A stretch of DNA of 64,000 bases from Hyphomicrobium sp. (GCA_022843145.1 JALHOF010000003.1:186001-250000); one strand, 5' to 3'; positions 31,914 to 40,326 are shown, counted from the first letter of the stretch. Notes: generated by a model from the letters alone, not told the origin. Translations and numbers: made by a program.

Positions 31914-33236
31914 ATGGAACTCGTGCGAGGGGCCGTGCGCAAAAATTTCCGACATCCGCAACCCGAGGCCCGGTCGCCCGACCGTACGATCACACCCAAA
32001 CGTCGCCAGCGGCTGGGGGTCGAACGGGTCTGGGACGGCCGCGGTGACGCACTGACGGATGCGCGCCTGACGATTTCAGCCGGTCGCCTAGCCGACGATT
32101 TGCGGTGCGGCGTCACGCACCTACGCATCATGGCGCACGTCGGCCGGCAGAACGGACAGCGCGGCTGGTTGCGGGTGTCGCAGTCCGAACTGGCCGAGCG
32201 CTGGGCGTGCCATCGGAACACGGTCAACCGCGCGTTCGCGGACCTGGTTGCGTGGGGCTACCTACGCCAGCGCACGCAGTCCGAATCCGGTGAATCGTTC
32301 TGCCTGTACAGTGTCGCGCTGGACCGCGACGACGACAGTGTCGAGGAACCGCCCGGCGATCGGAAGGCCGACGCGGGGTGCACAATGGTGAGTGCACCCC
32401 ATGCCGAACGGGGTGCACTGTCCGGTGTGCACCAGTGCACACCCCACGCGGACACCAGTGCACAACCGCCGTGTGCACCCCCCCACTATAGACACGCGCG
32501 CGCACCGACTGTCGCCGACAAACGCCGAAAAAAACCCACCCCCACCCCGCCCGTGGCTGTCGGCCCGATGGGGGAGGGGGCGGTCGGTCGGGCGGTAGTT
32601 GTGGTCAACGCGCGGGGCTGGACTCGCGCGTGGGATCTGGCCGCCCGCAACGCGGTGTTCGACCTGATCGGGTCGCCCGACCGGCACCACGTCGCCGCGA
32701 ACCTGTTGGTGCCGCTGGTCGGCACGTTGAATCCGCCGGCTGGTGTGCACGGTGCCAGCTACGTTCGAGACGTGGCCGACCAACTGGGCAGATGGCCAGC
32801 GCACGTCCTCGGCACCGTGGCCGAACAGTGCCGCGTCGAACGGGTCCGCGACCTGCCGTCCGTCGCCGCCCTGGCGCGGACTGCACGCACCATCGCACAT
32901 CGCCTGGCAGCTGGCGTAGCGGCCGAGCCGAACGCCGCGCAGGGGCTGTCCGTCGACGCCTGGCTAGCAGCCGTCACAGCCGGTAATGCCGCCGACCCTG
33001 CGGTGGCGCTGACGCGGCGACTCGTCGGCCGGATCGGCGCAGCCGCTACGATGGCCTGGTTCGATGGCATGGTGGTCACCGTCGACGGCGATCGTGCGAC
33101 GATCGCCATACAAAACGATTTCAAACGGCGCTGGGTCAACCAGCGCTACGAATCGGATTTGGAGCTGGCGGCTCGCGCCGAATGGCCGCGCGCGACGGTC
33201 AGAACGGCCGCGCCCGTGGCAACGGTGGACGCATGA
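31914..33236 (+). CDS. Replication-initiator-like protein with winged helix and DnaA-N-like C-terminus
   Basis: A 440-residue protein. Residues about 45-140 include a winged helix-turn-helix: VTHLRIMAHVGRQNGQRGWLRVSQSELAERWACHRNTVNRAFADLVAWGYL. Residues about 155-215 are a low-complexity linker encoded by a dense GTGCAC array. The C-terminal 50 residues (MAWFDGMVVTVDGDRATIAI, QNDFKRRWVNQRYESDL) resemble the DnaA N-terminal domain that contacts helicase. This combination suggests an initiator that binds an origin in its own gene, as lambda O does. The ATG at 31914 was taken as start; upstream in-frame codons exist. Confidence 0.65.
   Translation: MELVRGAVRKNFRHPQPEARSPDRTITPKRRQRLGVERVWDGRGDALTDARLTISAGRLADDLRCGVTHLRIMAHVGRQNGQRGWLRVSQSELAERWACHRNTVNRAFADLVAWGYLRQRTQSESGESFCLYSVALDRDDDSVEEPPGDRKADAGCTMVSAPHAERGALSGVHQCTPHADTSAQPPCAPPHYRHARAPTVADKRRKKPTPTPPVAVGPMGEGAVGRAVVVVNARGWTRAWDLAARNAVFDLIGSPDRHHVAANLLVPLVGTLNPPAGVHGASYVRDVADQLGRWPAHVLGTVAEQCRVERVRDLPSVAALARTARTIAHRLAAGVAAEPNAAQGLSVDAWLAAVTAGNAADPAVALTRRLVGRIGAAATMAWFDGMVVTVDGDRATIAIQNDFKRRWVNQRYESDLELAARAEWPRATVRTAAPVATVDA
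32378..32478. repeat. GTGCAC repeat array inside the initiator gene (possible origin)
   Basis: Seven copies of the palindrome GTGCAC lie within 101 bases, starting at 32378, 32392, 32413, 32427, 32435, 32458 and 32473. It falls between the DNA-binding half and the C-terminal half of the encoded protein, as the iterons of lambda O do. Confidence 0.7.
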
Positions 33237-33484
33237 CCCGCACCCGCCGCAACCGAACCACCGCGCCGACGTCGCAGCTCGCGCTGGCGAGGACCGCGGC
33301 GAGCCGCCACCGCTGCGAGCCGCTCGAGATCGAGGACCCGACCAACGCCGCGCTCGATCTTATCGAGGCACATGTGCGCGACGTTCTGAGGGCCGGCGGC
33401 GAGCATGCCCTGCTGCGACGCTTGGCGCGACTGCTGCCGGATCACATCACCGTCGATGCTCGCGCTGGTGGAGCTGCAAAATGA
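33233..33484 (+). CDS. Small conserved protein behind the initiator (element 1 copy)
   Basis: An 83-residue protein. The core CEPLEIEDPTNAALDLIEAHVRDVLRAGGEHALLRRLARLLP is close to CEPVEIEDPTNVALDDIEARVRDVLRAGGEVALVARLARLLP in the element 2 protein at 60015, and the DNA is also similar over this core. In both elements its ATG overlaps the initiator's TGA, so the two proteins are translated together. A role in replication, such as helping to load a helicase, is suggested by position and by the lambda O-P order, but the sequence itself names no family. Confidence 0.75.
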   Translation: MTRTRRNRTTAPTSQLALARTAASRHRCEPLEIEDPTNAALDLIEAHVRDVLRAGGEHALLRRLARLLPDHITVDARAGGAAK

Positions 33485-33867
33485 GTGGCAAGCCCCGCAT
33501 CACGTCGGCCGAACTGGATCGCGTTCGCGACATGTTGATCCAGGGGCGGACTGTGCTGGAAATTGCCGGTGCCCTGAAGCGCCCGCGGCAGACGATCTGG
33601 CGGATCGCGAGCGGTCGCTATGAACTCCCCGTGCCGACGTCACGGCGCCGGCGCACCGGCCATCTGGAGGCCTCAGCAAGTTCAGCCGCGACGCGCTCCA
33701 GTGCGCGGTCGCTGCGACCGGCCGGCGCCAAGGCGGCGCCGTTCTCGGAGGAGTGGTGGCTCGAAAATGATGAGCGGTTCCGCGCGGCGTACTTGGCGGC
33801 TCCTTTGAATGTGACGGCGACTCATGGCGCGTCGAGGCTTCAGCGTGGAGGGGCCGACGATGCGTAA
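33481..33867 (+). CDS. Helix-turn-helix protein (resolvase-type HTH)
   Basis: A 128-residue protein. Residues 1-50 hold a helix-turn-helix of the Hin/resolvase HTH_7 kind: ITSAELDRVRDMLIQGRTVLEIAGALKRPRQTIWRIASGRY. The middle is Ser/Arg-rich and the end (APFSEEWWLENDERFRAAYLAA) is helical. The ATG overlaps the previous stop by four bases. It is probably a DNA-binding regulator of the element; there is no catalytic domain. Confidence 0.65.
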   Translation: MSGKPRITSAELDRVRDMLIQGRTVLEIAGALKRPRQTIWRIASGRYELPVPTSRRRRTGHLEASASSAATRSSARSLRPAGAKAAPFSEEWWLENDERFRAAYLAAPLNVTATHGASRLQRGGADDA

Positions 33868-34078
33868 TGGCGATACCGGGCAGCTCAATAGCGACGCGCC
33901 AGCGGCATGCACGCGGGCACTGCCGACGATAGCGCTCGACGCCGCCGAGCGTCGCGAGGAAACGGCGATTCCGGGCGGCGATGCCGCGCATATGCCGCGG
34001 TCGTTTCTCGCGCCGGCAGCGACTCCGGTTGCTGCGGTAGGGATCATCCGGGTGGGGGACGGGAGGATTTGGGCATGA
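33860..34078 (+). CDS. Small protein of unknown function, element 1
   Basis: A 72-residue protein starting MRNGDTGQLNSDAP, with GGAGG eight bases before the ATG. It overlaps the stop of the preceding gene by eight bases and its own stop overlaps the next start (ATGA). It has a weakly hydrophobic C-terminal stretch (FLAPAATPVAAVGIIRV). No family is recognised; tight coupling is the main evidence that it is real. Confidence 0.5.
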   Translation: MRNGDTGQLNSDAPAACTRALPTIALDAAERREETAIPGGDAAHMPRSFLAPAATPVAAVGIIRVGDGRIWA

Positions 34079-34683
34079 TCGACGCCGCGATGCTAGCACC
34101 CGTTGCGTTCGGGTTCGCCGCAGGCTTGCCAACGGGCGGGGTGCTGCTCGCCATCGTGCGCTGGGCGGGACGATCGCGCCTGGCGATGTCGAACAATTCA
34201 GTTCGCTGTCATGACGACAGCGATGCGCCGGCGGTGGCTGCGGGGGTCACGGCCCGCGTCATCGCCGGCGGCATCAACGATGGTTGCGTCGCGGCGCCGA
34301 AGCGCCGCCGGCCGCGAACGGTCGAAGAGAATGCTGCATGCCTCGCGGAATGGTCCCTCTCTCCTGATCCACAAGGGATCCGCGGAAAGACAGTTTCGGC
34401 CGTCGAACTCATGGAAGCTTATCACGAGATGTGCGGCGAGCTGGGCGTCGAGCCTCGTGCCTGGCAACCGGTCGCTGTGGCCTTCATGGCGCTGCTCGGC
34501 ATCCGCAAGGAGTACCGGAATCTCGATGGCCGCAGGGTCCGCGCCTATGCGATTCCAGACGTCGATTTTGCCGAGGTCATGAACGCGAAATTTCCGCCGG
34601 CGTTGGGCGCGAAGCCCGCGCCGTCGAAACCGAAACGCGCGCGCATGCCGGCTGCGGCCGCGGTGCTCGCTGCAGCAGCCTGA
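34075..34683 (+). CDS. Hypothetical protein with N-terminal membrane segment
   Basis: A 202-residue protein. Residues 5-30 are hydrophobic (MLAPVAFGFAAGLPTGGVLLAIV), then a basic region with RRRPRT. The part from about residue 85 looks folded: VEENAACLAEWSLSPDPQGI, VSAVELMEAYHEMCGELGVEPRAWQPVAVAFMALLGIRKEYRNLDGRRVRAYAIPDVDF. The last 25 residues are Lys/Pro/Ala-rich. This C-terminal part resembles small DNA-binding domains in phage proteins, but I cannot name a family. Coupled to its upstream neighbour by ATGA. Confidence 0.6.
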   Translation: MIDAAMLAPVAFGFAAGLPTGGVLLAIVRWAGRSRLAMSNNSVRCHDDSDAPAVAAGVTARVIAGGINDGCVAAPKRRRPRTVEENAACLAEWSLSPDPQGIRGKTVSAVELMEAYHEMCGELGVEPRAWQPVAVAFMALLGIRKEYRNLDGRRVRAYAIPDVDFAEVMNAKFPPALGAKPAPSKPKRARMPAAAAVLAAAA

Positions 34684-34697
34684 GGAGGAAGAACACT

Positions 34698-35753
34698 GTG
34701 ACAACGACGTTAGCAGATGAGAGGCTGGACGAAGCCCGCGCCGGTCGCGAGGCCCGCGAGGGTGAGCTGGCGGTAATCGAAGCGCAGATCGCTGAACTGG
34801 AACAGCGCATCTCGGACATCGCCGCAGAAGCCGATGGGATGCGGGGTGCGGCCATCAACGCGATGGCCGAAGGTTCGCCGGCGGCGATCAATGGCATCTC
34901 GATGAAGCGTCTCGAGCGGGAGGTTGCCGACGCCGCGCTGGAGCAGTTGAGGCGCCGTCGCGATCAGGCCGCCTTGTCGGCCGAAAGGGCGAAGGGCGAG
35001 GAAGCGGCTGCGCGCTCGATCGTCGGCCTGATGGAGGCGGCCGGCATTATCGAGGCTGTGGCGCCGATCGTCGCCAACTTGATCGATAAGCTGAAGCCGC
35101 TCGACGTCGGCAATCGCGCGGCGGTGATCGAAGCCTTGAGGGGCCCCGAGCCCAACCTGGCCGCGGCAGAACTGCACCGGCGCGCTGCCTCGATCTACGA
35201 TTCCGTCGCCGCCATGCTGGACCCGGCGCCGCCGCCGAGGCCCGCCCCCCCGTCGGATACACTGGTGAAATCAAGCCGGCGGTTCCGGTACTCGTATCGC
35301 TCTGCGGATGAACGGACTGTGCCGGCGGGGTGGATGGGATTTGTGCCCGCCGAGGTGGCCGACCTGCTGGTGGCGTCGCAAGCTGCGAAGCGGATTGATC
35401 CGCTGGTCAAGGTGATCGTGCGTGGCAAAGGGATGGAGGTGGTATCTGGGATACGTACTCAGATTAACGGCCAGGTCGTCAACCTGGCGCTCGTGTCGAA
35501 GTCCGCCGCTGACGCGCTCGTAGCCAACGAATGCGGCATCCTGCTGAACGAGCCGCCGACGCCCGCCGACTACTTTGCAGCCTTTGGCGCCGCCTACGAC
35601 AACAACGAACCCATTCTCGACCTTGGGACGGTGGACGCGCCCCAGGCGGCATCAGTCGCCCAGATCCTTCCGACACCGGAAATAGAGCGGGTCGCCGGCT
35701 CGACCGAGTCCATCGGCCGCACCAAACCCAACCGCGCCCGCCGAGCGGGCTAA
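34698..35753 (+). CDS. Coiled-coil protein preceding the head genes
   Basis: A 351-residue protein starting at GTG with GAGGAGG about 11 bases upstream. Residues about 5-120 form a long coiled coil (EARAGREAREGELAVIEAQI, AELEQRISDIAAEA, VADAALEQLRRRRDQAALSA). After a Pro-rich spacer (DPAPPPRPAPPSD) comes a C-terminal domain of about 130 residues (GWMGFVPAEVADLLVASQAA). It lies just before the decoration and protease genes, where a phage would have capsid assembly genes. A structural or assembly role is possible; no capsid signature is visible. Confidence 0.6.
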   Translation: MTTTLADERLDEARAGREAREGELAVIEAQIAELEQRISDIAAEADGMRGAAINAMAEGSPAAINGISMKRLEREVADAALEQLRRRRDQAALSAERAKGEEAAARSIVGLMEAAGIIEAVAPIVANLIDKLKPLDVGNRAAVIEALRGPEPNLAAAELHRRAASIYDSVAAMLDPAPPPRPAPPSDTLVKSSRRFRYSYRSADERTVPAGWMGFVPAEVADLLVASQAAKRIDPLVKVIVRGKGMEVVSGIRTQINGQVVNLALVSKSAADALVANECGILLNEPPTPADYFAAFGAAYDNNEPILDLGTVDAPQAASVAQILPTPEIERVAGSTESIGRTKPNRARRAG

Positions 35754-35771
35754 CAGCAGAGGAAAACCACA

Positions 35772-36176
35772 ATGTCGAGACCGATCCGCACCGCGACGTT
35801 CCACGAGCCCCGCACCTATTCCGATCTGGTGAAGCACGAGTATGGCACCTTCTGCCGCGAAGGCGGCATCATCGCGTCTGGTACCGGCGTCGTCGAGCTC
35901 GGCCGCGTGCTCGGCAAGATCACCGCGTCCGGCAAGTGGACCAGCTACAACCCCGCCGGCGTCGATGGCTCGCAGAACGCCGCCGCCATCCTGCTGTCGG
36001 GCTCGATCGATGCGACGAGCGCCGACCGGCCCGAGGCCGTCTTGCTGGTGCGAGGGCCAGCCGAGATCATCGCGCTCGAGCTGCGATGGGGCGCCGGCGT
36101 GACCACGCAGGGCCACAAGGACACCGCCATCGCCGCGCTCAACGCGCTGGGCATCATCCTTCGCGCCGCCGCATAA
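35772..36176 (+). CDS. Phage head decoration protein (lambda gpD family)
   Basis: A 134-residue protein of the lambda D family. It shows the usual elements: an N-terminal strand region with TYSDLVKHEYGTFCREG, then GTGVVELGRVLGKITASGKWTSYNP, DGSQNAAAILLSGSIDAT and EAVLLVRGPAEIIALELRW, ending in LGIILRAA. Such trimers cap and stabilise the expanded capsid. An AGAGGAAAA Shine-Dalgarno precedes the ATG. It comes before the protease here, the reverse of the lambda order (C, then D), and no major capsid gene follows. Confidence 0.85.
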   Translation: MSRPIRTATFHEPRTYSDLVKHEYGTFCREGGIIASGTGVVELGRVLGKITASGKWTSYNPAGVDGSQNAAAILLSGSIDATSADRPEAVLLVRGPAEIIALELRWGAGVTTQGHKDTAIAALNALGIILRAAA

Positions 36177-36189
36177 CCAAGGGGCTACC

Positions 36190-37407
36190 GTGACCCATAT
36201 TGAAAGTCCTCAGAATGCCAGCAGGCGAGCGACGTCCGCAATAAGTTATGCGCTGGGTGCCAAGCTGTTCGGTGTGCCGTTGGCGATGCCAGCGCGGCAC
36301 GGAGAGGTATTGCGAACGGCCCTCGAGCAGCGCTCTTTCGATCCGGCCGGTCACATCACAGGGTCGAAATTCGTCGGCTCTCAGGACATGCGCTCACGGT
36401 TCCGCGTCACCGACGACGGCATCGCGCTCGTCACCGTGCAAGGCTTGCTCGTCGACCGTGGAGCTTTCCTCGGCGATCTCTACGGCATGGTCACGAGCTA
36501 CGAGGGGCTCGCCGAGCAGTTTCAGCGGCTGGCCAAGGACCCGGCAATCAAGGCCGTCGTACTCGACATCGACAGCCCCGGCGGCATGGTCGCGGGGATC
36601 TACGATCTCACCGAGGAGCTAAAGAAGCTTAAGAGGGAGAAGCCAGTCACGGCGCTCGCGGCCAACATGGCGGTGTCGGCCGCATACGCCATCGCCTGTT
36701 GTGCCGACGAGGTGTTCGTCACCCGCACCGGCGAGGTCGGTGGCATCGGCGTCATCATGGTGCACCGATCGGTCGCCCGCGCGCTCGATCAGATGGGCGT
36801 CGACACGACGATCATCTGCGAGCCGGCCAACAAAGCGGCGGGTCACCCGTCGCAACAGCTCACGCACGGCGCACGCGCCGAAATCGCAAGCCACATCGGC
36901 GACGCCTACCGCGAATTCGTCCGCCACGTCGCGAAGCACCGGCGGATGTCCGAGAGCGCAGTCGAAGCGCTGGGCGCCCGCGCCTATGTGGGCCAGACGG
37001 CGAGTCCGGCCCGTCTCGTCGATGGCGTTGCGAGCGTCTCGGAACTGCTCGCACACATTCGGAAGCGCATGAAGGCATCGGGTCCAGGGCCGAGGTCGGA
37101 CGCCAGCGGCGGCCGCAGCGCGGCTCACACTCAACCCAGAGCATCAGGAGGTAGCAGGATGGAATCGAGTGACGCAAGGCAGATGGTGCAGCAGGCCACC
37201 GCTGCTGTGGCGGCGGCGGCGGAGACGGCGCAGCGCATGGCCGCGACACTGGCAGCGCAGCAGGCCGAGGCCAATCGGCTGGCAGCCGAAAGGGCCGCTG
37301 CAGAGAGGGCCGAGCAGGAAAAAGTAGCGCGCAAGGCCGCGCGTCCGTTGGCCAACATCGAGCGGCAGAAAGAGCGCTTCGCAGTGAGTGACCGCCGACG
37401 CGTGTAG
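36190..37407 (+). CDS. Phage prohead protease, S49/SppA-like (lambda gpC type)
   Basis: A 405-residue protein with a serine peptidase S49 domain at about residues 70-285. Visible marks are AVVLDIDSPGGMVAGIYDL, the nucleophile Ser163 in NMAVSAAYAIACCADEVF, and GEVGGIGVIMVH. The last 80 residues are an Ala/Glu-rich coiled coil that can also be made from an internal start at 37159, the lambda C/Nu3 arrangement. It should trim the procapsid and scaffold during head maturation. It follows the decoration gene by 13 bases. Confidence 0.88.
   Translation: MTHIESPQNASRRATSAISYALGAKLFGVPLAMPARHGEVLRTALEQRSFDPAGHITGSKFVGSQDMRSRFRVTDDGIALVTVQGLLVDRGAFLGDLYGMVTSYEGLAEQFQRLAKDPAIKAVVLDIDSPGGMVAGIYDLTEELKKLKREKPVTALAANMAVSAAYAIACCADEVFVTRTGEVGGIGVIMVHRSVARALDQMGVDTTIICEPANKAAGHPSQQLTHGARAEIASHIGDAYREFVRHVAKHRRMSESAVEALGARAYVGQTASPARLVDGVASVSELLAHIRKRMKASGPGPRSDASGGRSAAHTQPRASGGSRMESSDARQMVQQATAAVAAAAETAQRMAATLAAQQAEANRLAAERAAAERAEQEKVARKAARPLANIERQKERFAVSDRRRV
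37159..37407 (+). CDS. Nested in-frame scaffold protein (Nu3-like) within the protease gene
   Basis: An internal, in-frame ATG (codon 324 of the protease) has a strong AGGAGG eight bases upstream. The product would be 82 residues, rich in Ala, Glu and Gln, almost entirely coiled coil (AAAAETAQRMAATLAAQQAE, ANRLAAERAAAERAEQEKVA). In lambda the scaffold Nu3 is likewise the separately translated C-terminus of protease C. Confidence 0.65.
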   Translation: MESSDARQMVQQATAAVAAAAETAQRMAATLAAQQAEANRLAAERAAAERAEQEKVARKAARPLANIERQKERFAVSDRRRV

Positions 37408-37495
37408 GCGCTGGGGCAATGTGAGATTGGGGGCGCGCCAGTTCCGCGTCGCGACCTCCGGTAGGACCGAAACGAGAGTAACACAGGAGAGCTGA

Positions 37496-37936
37496 ATGAT
37501 CAGCGGAAGCGCAGCCGAGCCGGAGAGCGCAGCATTCAACGGGGTTCACATCGGGAGTATGCGGCCAGGGACCACCGCGGAGGTCGTGGTCGAGGTTCAT
37601 CTCGGCAACCCGATCACCGGACACCGTGACGTGATCAAGACGCTCTTTGTCCGGCACATCAACATGGGCGACTGGTGCGACATCGGCCCGGTTGTCCGGC
37701 GCTATGAGTACGCCGGGAACCCTGACGGTTCGGAAGCCAAGGTCGAGACGGTCGAGGACCCCAATCGTCTGATGCGCTGGATGTGCCGGCTCACCGGCCA
37801 GCAAGAGGCGATCCTGCGCCAGTTGCGCGGGAAGGACGCCTCGGCCGTCGCGGCTGAGATCAAGATGATGGTGATCGAGTTCGCGGTGGGAAAGTCCCGG
37901 AGCGATCTGCTGAACTGGTCTGCTTCTTCGGAGTAG
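37496..37936 (+). CDS. Tail assembly chaperone, short form (lambda gpG-like)
   Basis: A 146-residue protein directly upstream of the tape-measure gene, the standard place of tail assembly chaperones. The N-terminus is beta-rich (GTTAEVVVEVHLGNPITG, TLFVRHINMGDWCDIG), the second half helical (RLMRWMCRLTGQQEAILRQL). Codons 131-133 contain the slippery heptamer G GGA AAG in the correct phase, 39 bases before the stop. No Shine-Dalgarno problem: AGGAG precedes the ATG. The assignment rests on position, size and the frameshift signal, not on strong sequence similarity. Confidence 0.75.
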   Translation: MISGSAAEPESAAFNGVHIGSMRPGTTAEVVVEVHLGNPITGHRDVIKTLFVRHINMGDWCDIGPVVRRYEYAGNPDGSEAKVETVEDPNRLMRWMCRLTGQQEAILRQLRGKDASAVAAEIKMMVIEFAVGKSRSDLLNWSASSE

Positions 37937-38055
37937 AGCCAGCGTACGTCGAGAAGGCGCCGCCAACGCGCATCGCCTACTGGCATCAGCAGTTCGTCGC
38001 CCATCACGAGGCCCGCATCGATGTACTCGAAAGGGCCAGGAATAGAAGCCGCTGA
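37496..38055 (+). CDS. Tail assembly chaperone, -1 frameshift fusion (lambda gpGT-like)
   Basis: If ribosomes slip back one base at 37888-37894, they pass the short-form stop and read 53 further codons to a TGA at 38053-38055, 15 bases before the tape-measure start. The added part starts VPERSAELVCFFGVEPAYVE and continues through APPTRIAYWHQQFVAHHEAR to RNRSR; it has its own plausible helical composition and no start codon with a Shine-Dalgarno. In lambda the gpGT fusion brings the tape measure and tail protein together during tail assembly. Confidence 0.72.
37888..37894 (+). promoter_or_regulatory. Programmed -1 frameshift site GGGAAAG
   Basis: G GGA AAG lies in the phase X XXY YYZ relative to the chaperone frame. 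This is the same heptamer as in lambda G/GT. The -1 frame is open from here to 38055. Confidence 0.8.
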
Positions 38056-38070
38056 GACAAGGCCTCACAC

Positions 38071-40326
38071 GTGACGCAACTCCACGCGACAGCAGTCATC
38101 TCCGCCGTCGACCGCGCGTCGGGCGTGTTCGCCAGGGTGGCGGCCAACGCGCATGCGCTGGGTGGCCGGGTGCGGACGGCGGGCGCTGCGATCGGAGCGT
38201 TCGGGCAGACGGCGACGCTCGGGCTGCTCGGCGCCGGCGTCGGCCTCGGCGGGTTCGGGTTCGCGGCGCAGTACAACGTCAGCAAGCTGCGCACGGCAAT
38301 ACGATCCGCCGGCGAGCTGACGGCCGACGAGATGACGGAGATCAACAAGTCGGTCGAGGCGGCGTCGCTGACCTACGGCCACACGCTCGGCCAGATGCTC
38401 GAGGGCACCAAGGAACTGGTGCAGGGCGGTCTGAGCGCGAAGATCCTCGCGGACGGTCTCGACGTGCTCGGCAAGTCGGCGCGCGTCAACCAGATCCCGG
38501 TCGGACAAATGGCCGAGCGGCTGATTCAGACTTCGCGCGCGCTGGGCTACCAGATGGACACCCGCGAGCAGGTGCAGGAGTCGCTCTCGAAATCGTCCGA
38601 CCTCCTCGCCGTCGCGCCGAACATCTCGACCGACTCGACAGAGGGCTTCTTCACGTTCTTGAAGATCTACGCGCCGATCGCCAAGGCCATTGGTCAGACC
38701 GAGGCCGAGATCGCCGCTATGGGTGCGACGCTGGCGGACCTCGGCTTCAAGTCCGAAGAAGGTGGCACGGCTGCGCGAACGTTGATGGCGCGGATGGTGA
38801 CGATGTCACCTAAGGCGCGAGCGGCGTTCCGCGCTGAAGGTGGCACGCTCGAGGGCCTGTTCGAGATCGACCAGTCGAAGCTCGGCGATATGTCCTCTCT
38901 CGGCCAGCGCTTGCACGGACTGTTCGGTCGCGGCGTGTCGGGGCTCGGGCAGTTCGCTGACCCGTCGAAGTTCGCTGAGCTGTCCGAGTGGCGCGACGGT
39001 CTTACGAAGCACATCATCTCGTCGCTCGGGATCGGGAAGGGCCAGGCGCAGGAGCGCAAGGAGATCACGGCGGCCGTCGAGCAGCACGTATCGAGTGCTG
39101 TGTCCAAGATGGACCCAGAAAAGATGTTCGAACATCTGGGCGCGCTAAACACCTCGCTCGCCACCGACTCCGAGATCTTCGGCAAGCAGCGTTTGGCACA
39201 GGGCGTAGGCCTCAAGAACGCGATGGCGCTATACCGGCAGAAGCGGGCCGAGGCCGAGAAGAAGCTGGCCGGCGCGACAGAGCGTCGGTTGAAGTTCACC
39301 ATCGGCACGCTCGATACGGAAATGGATCGCTTTGCAGCGGCGTGGAGCGTGCTGCGGGATCGCATGTTTGCGGCGGGCTCAGAGAGTGTTCTGACACAAG
39401 CGCTAGGCGGGCTTTCAAGCGCGCTCAAGGGGCTGTCGCAGGCCGACACGTCGGTGTTGAACAAGATCGTGATGGGCGTCGGCGCGCTCGTTGCCGTCCC
39501 TGCTGGTGTTTGGGCCATCACGACGATGGGCGCCGGGTTCGCCACCCTGGCCACTGGCATCGGCGCAGCAGGCGCCGCGCTGGCCGGCGCGCCGATGCTG
39601 GCAAAGCTGCTGGCCGGGGGCGGTCTGTTGGCGTTGGCCGATCTGGGATCAGCATTTCAACTCGGATCGCCGGTAGGCGAGCTGGGCCCTGTCATCCCGA
39701 CGACGCCAATCGGCGAAACTCTCGGCGCGCTCGGCGGCGTGTTCAGAGAACTGGGCGGCGCGGTGGGGGATGTGACGACCGCCGCCGGAAAAGTCTCAGG
39801 CGAGGTACAGAAGCTATTCGGGCTCGACGGGACTGATAGCGTGCTGGTGCTCTCGCTCCGCGCTGTGAAGGTCTACCTCGACGCCATCTCGAGTGCGATC
39901 GGCATGGTGCGGAAAGGCGTGCCCCGTGTCATTGGCTACGCCGAAGACCTGGCGGCCGGGACTGTCGACAAGCCGGCCACCGACAGCACCATGTTCGGAT
40001 TTGGTGTCGGCGACGACAGCACGATCGGGCCGCCGACGTCGGGCGCCAAGGTCGCACCGAGTCCGCCGTCGGCGGTTCGGCCGCCGGTCGTCGGCGAGCC
40101 GTTCGAAGCGCCGCTGATGCGTGATCTCGATCCTGGATATGGACCTGGCAGCACGCCGGGAAATCTCACAGTTTCCGGACAAACCCGGGTTGAAGTGCAG
40201 GGGTTCGGTCGGATGGAAATCGACGTCAAGGTCGATGGCGGTGGAACTGTGACCGACAAGCGGGGCGGCGAATTCAAACTCGAGCGCGGCACGTCGACGA
40301 TGGACATCGAAGGGGGCGCGCCGTGA
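38071..40326 (+). CDS. Phage tail tape measure protein (TP901-like core)
   Basis: A 751-residue protein that sets tail length and is threaded into the cell during injection in tailed phages. It opens with DRASGVFARVAANAHALGGR and a Gly/Ala-rich membrane-active stretch. The TP901 core domain follows at about residues 65-330 (NVSKLRTAIRSAGELTADEM, EGTKELVQGGLSAKILADGL, IGQTEAEIAAMGATLADLGF, EEGGTAARTLMARMV). A second hydrophobic block lies at about 470-540 (MGVGALVAVPAGVWAITTMG). The C-terminal 120 residues are Pro/Gly-rich. Starts at GTG. Confidence 0.85.
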   Translation: MTQLHATAVISAVDRASGVFARVAANAHALGGRVRTAGAAIGAFGQTATLGLLGAGVGLGGFGFAAQYNVSKLRTAIRSAGELTADEMTEINKSVEAASLTYGHTLGQMLEGTKELVQGGLSAKILADGLDVLGKSARVNQIPVGQMAERLIQTSRALGYQMDTREQVQESLSKSSDLLAVAPNISTDSTEGFFTFLKIYAPIAKAIGQTEAEIAAMGATLADLGFKSEEGGTAARTLMARMVTMSPKARAAFRAEGGTLEGLFEIDQSKLGDMSSLGQRLHGLFGRGVSGLGQFADPSKFAELSEWRDGLTKHIISSLGIGKGQAQERKEITAAVEQHVSSAVSKMDPEKMFEHLGALNTSLATDSEIFGKQRLAQGVGLKNAMALYRQKRAEAEKKLAGATERRLKFTIGTLDTEMDRFAAAWSVLRDRMFAAGSESVLTQALGGLSSALKGLSQADTSVLNKIVMGVGALVAVPAGVWAITTMGAGFATLATGIGAAGAALAGAPMLAKLLAGGGLLALADLGSAFQLGSPVGELGPVIPTTPIGETLGALGGVFRELGGAVGDVTTAAGKVSGEVQKLFGLDGTDSVLVLSLRAVKVYLDAISSAIGMVRKGVPRVIGYAEDLAAGTVDKPATDSTMFGFGVGDDSTIGPPTSGAKVAPSPPSAVRPPVVGEPFEAPLMRDLDPGYGPGSTPGNLTVSGQTRVEVQGFGRMEIDVKVDGGGTVTDKRGGEFKLERGTSTMDIEGGAP

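Noticed and set aside
32378-32478. CRISPR array
   Set aside because: The GTGCAC repeats are 6 bases long, irregularly spaced and lie in a coding frame; no cas genes are present anywhere in the window.
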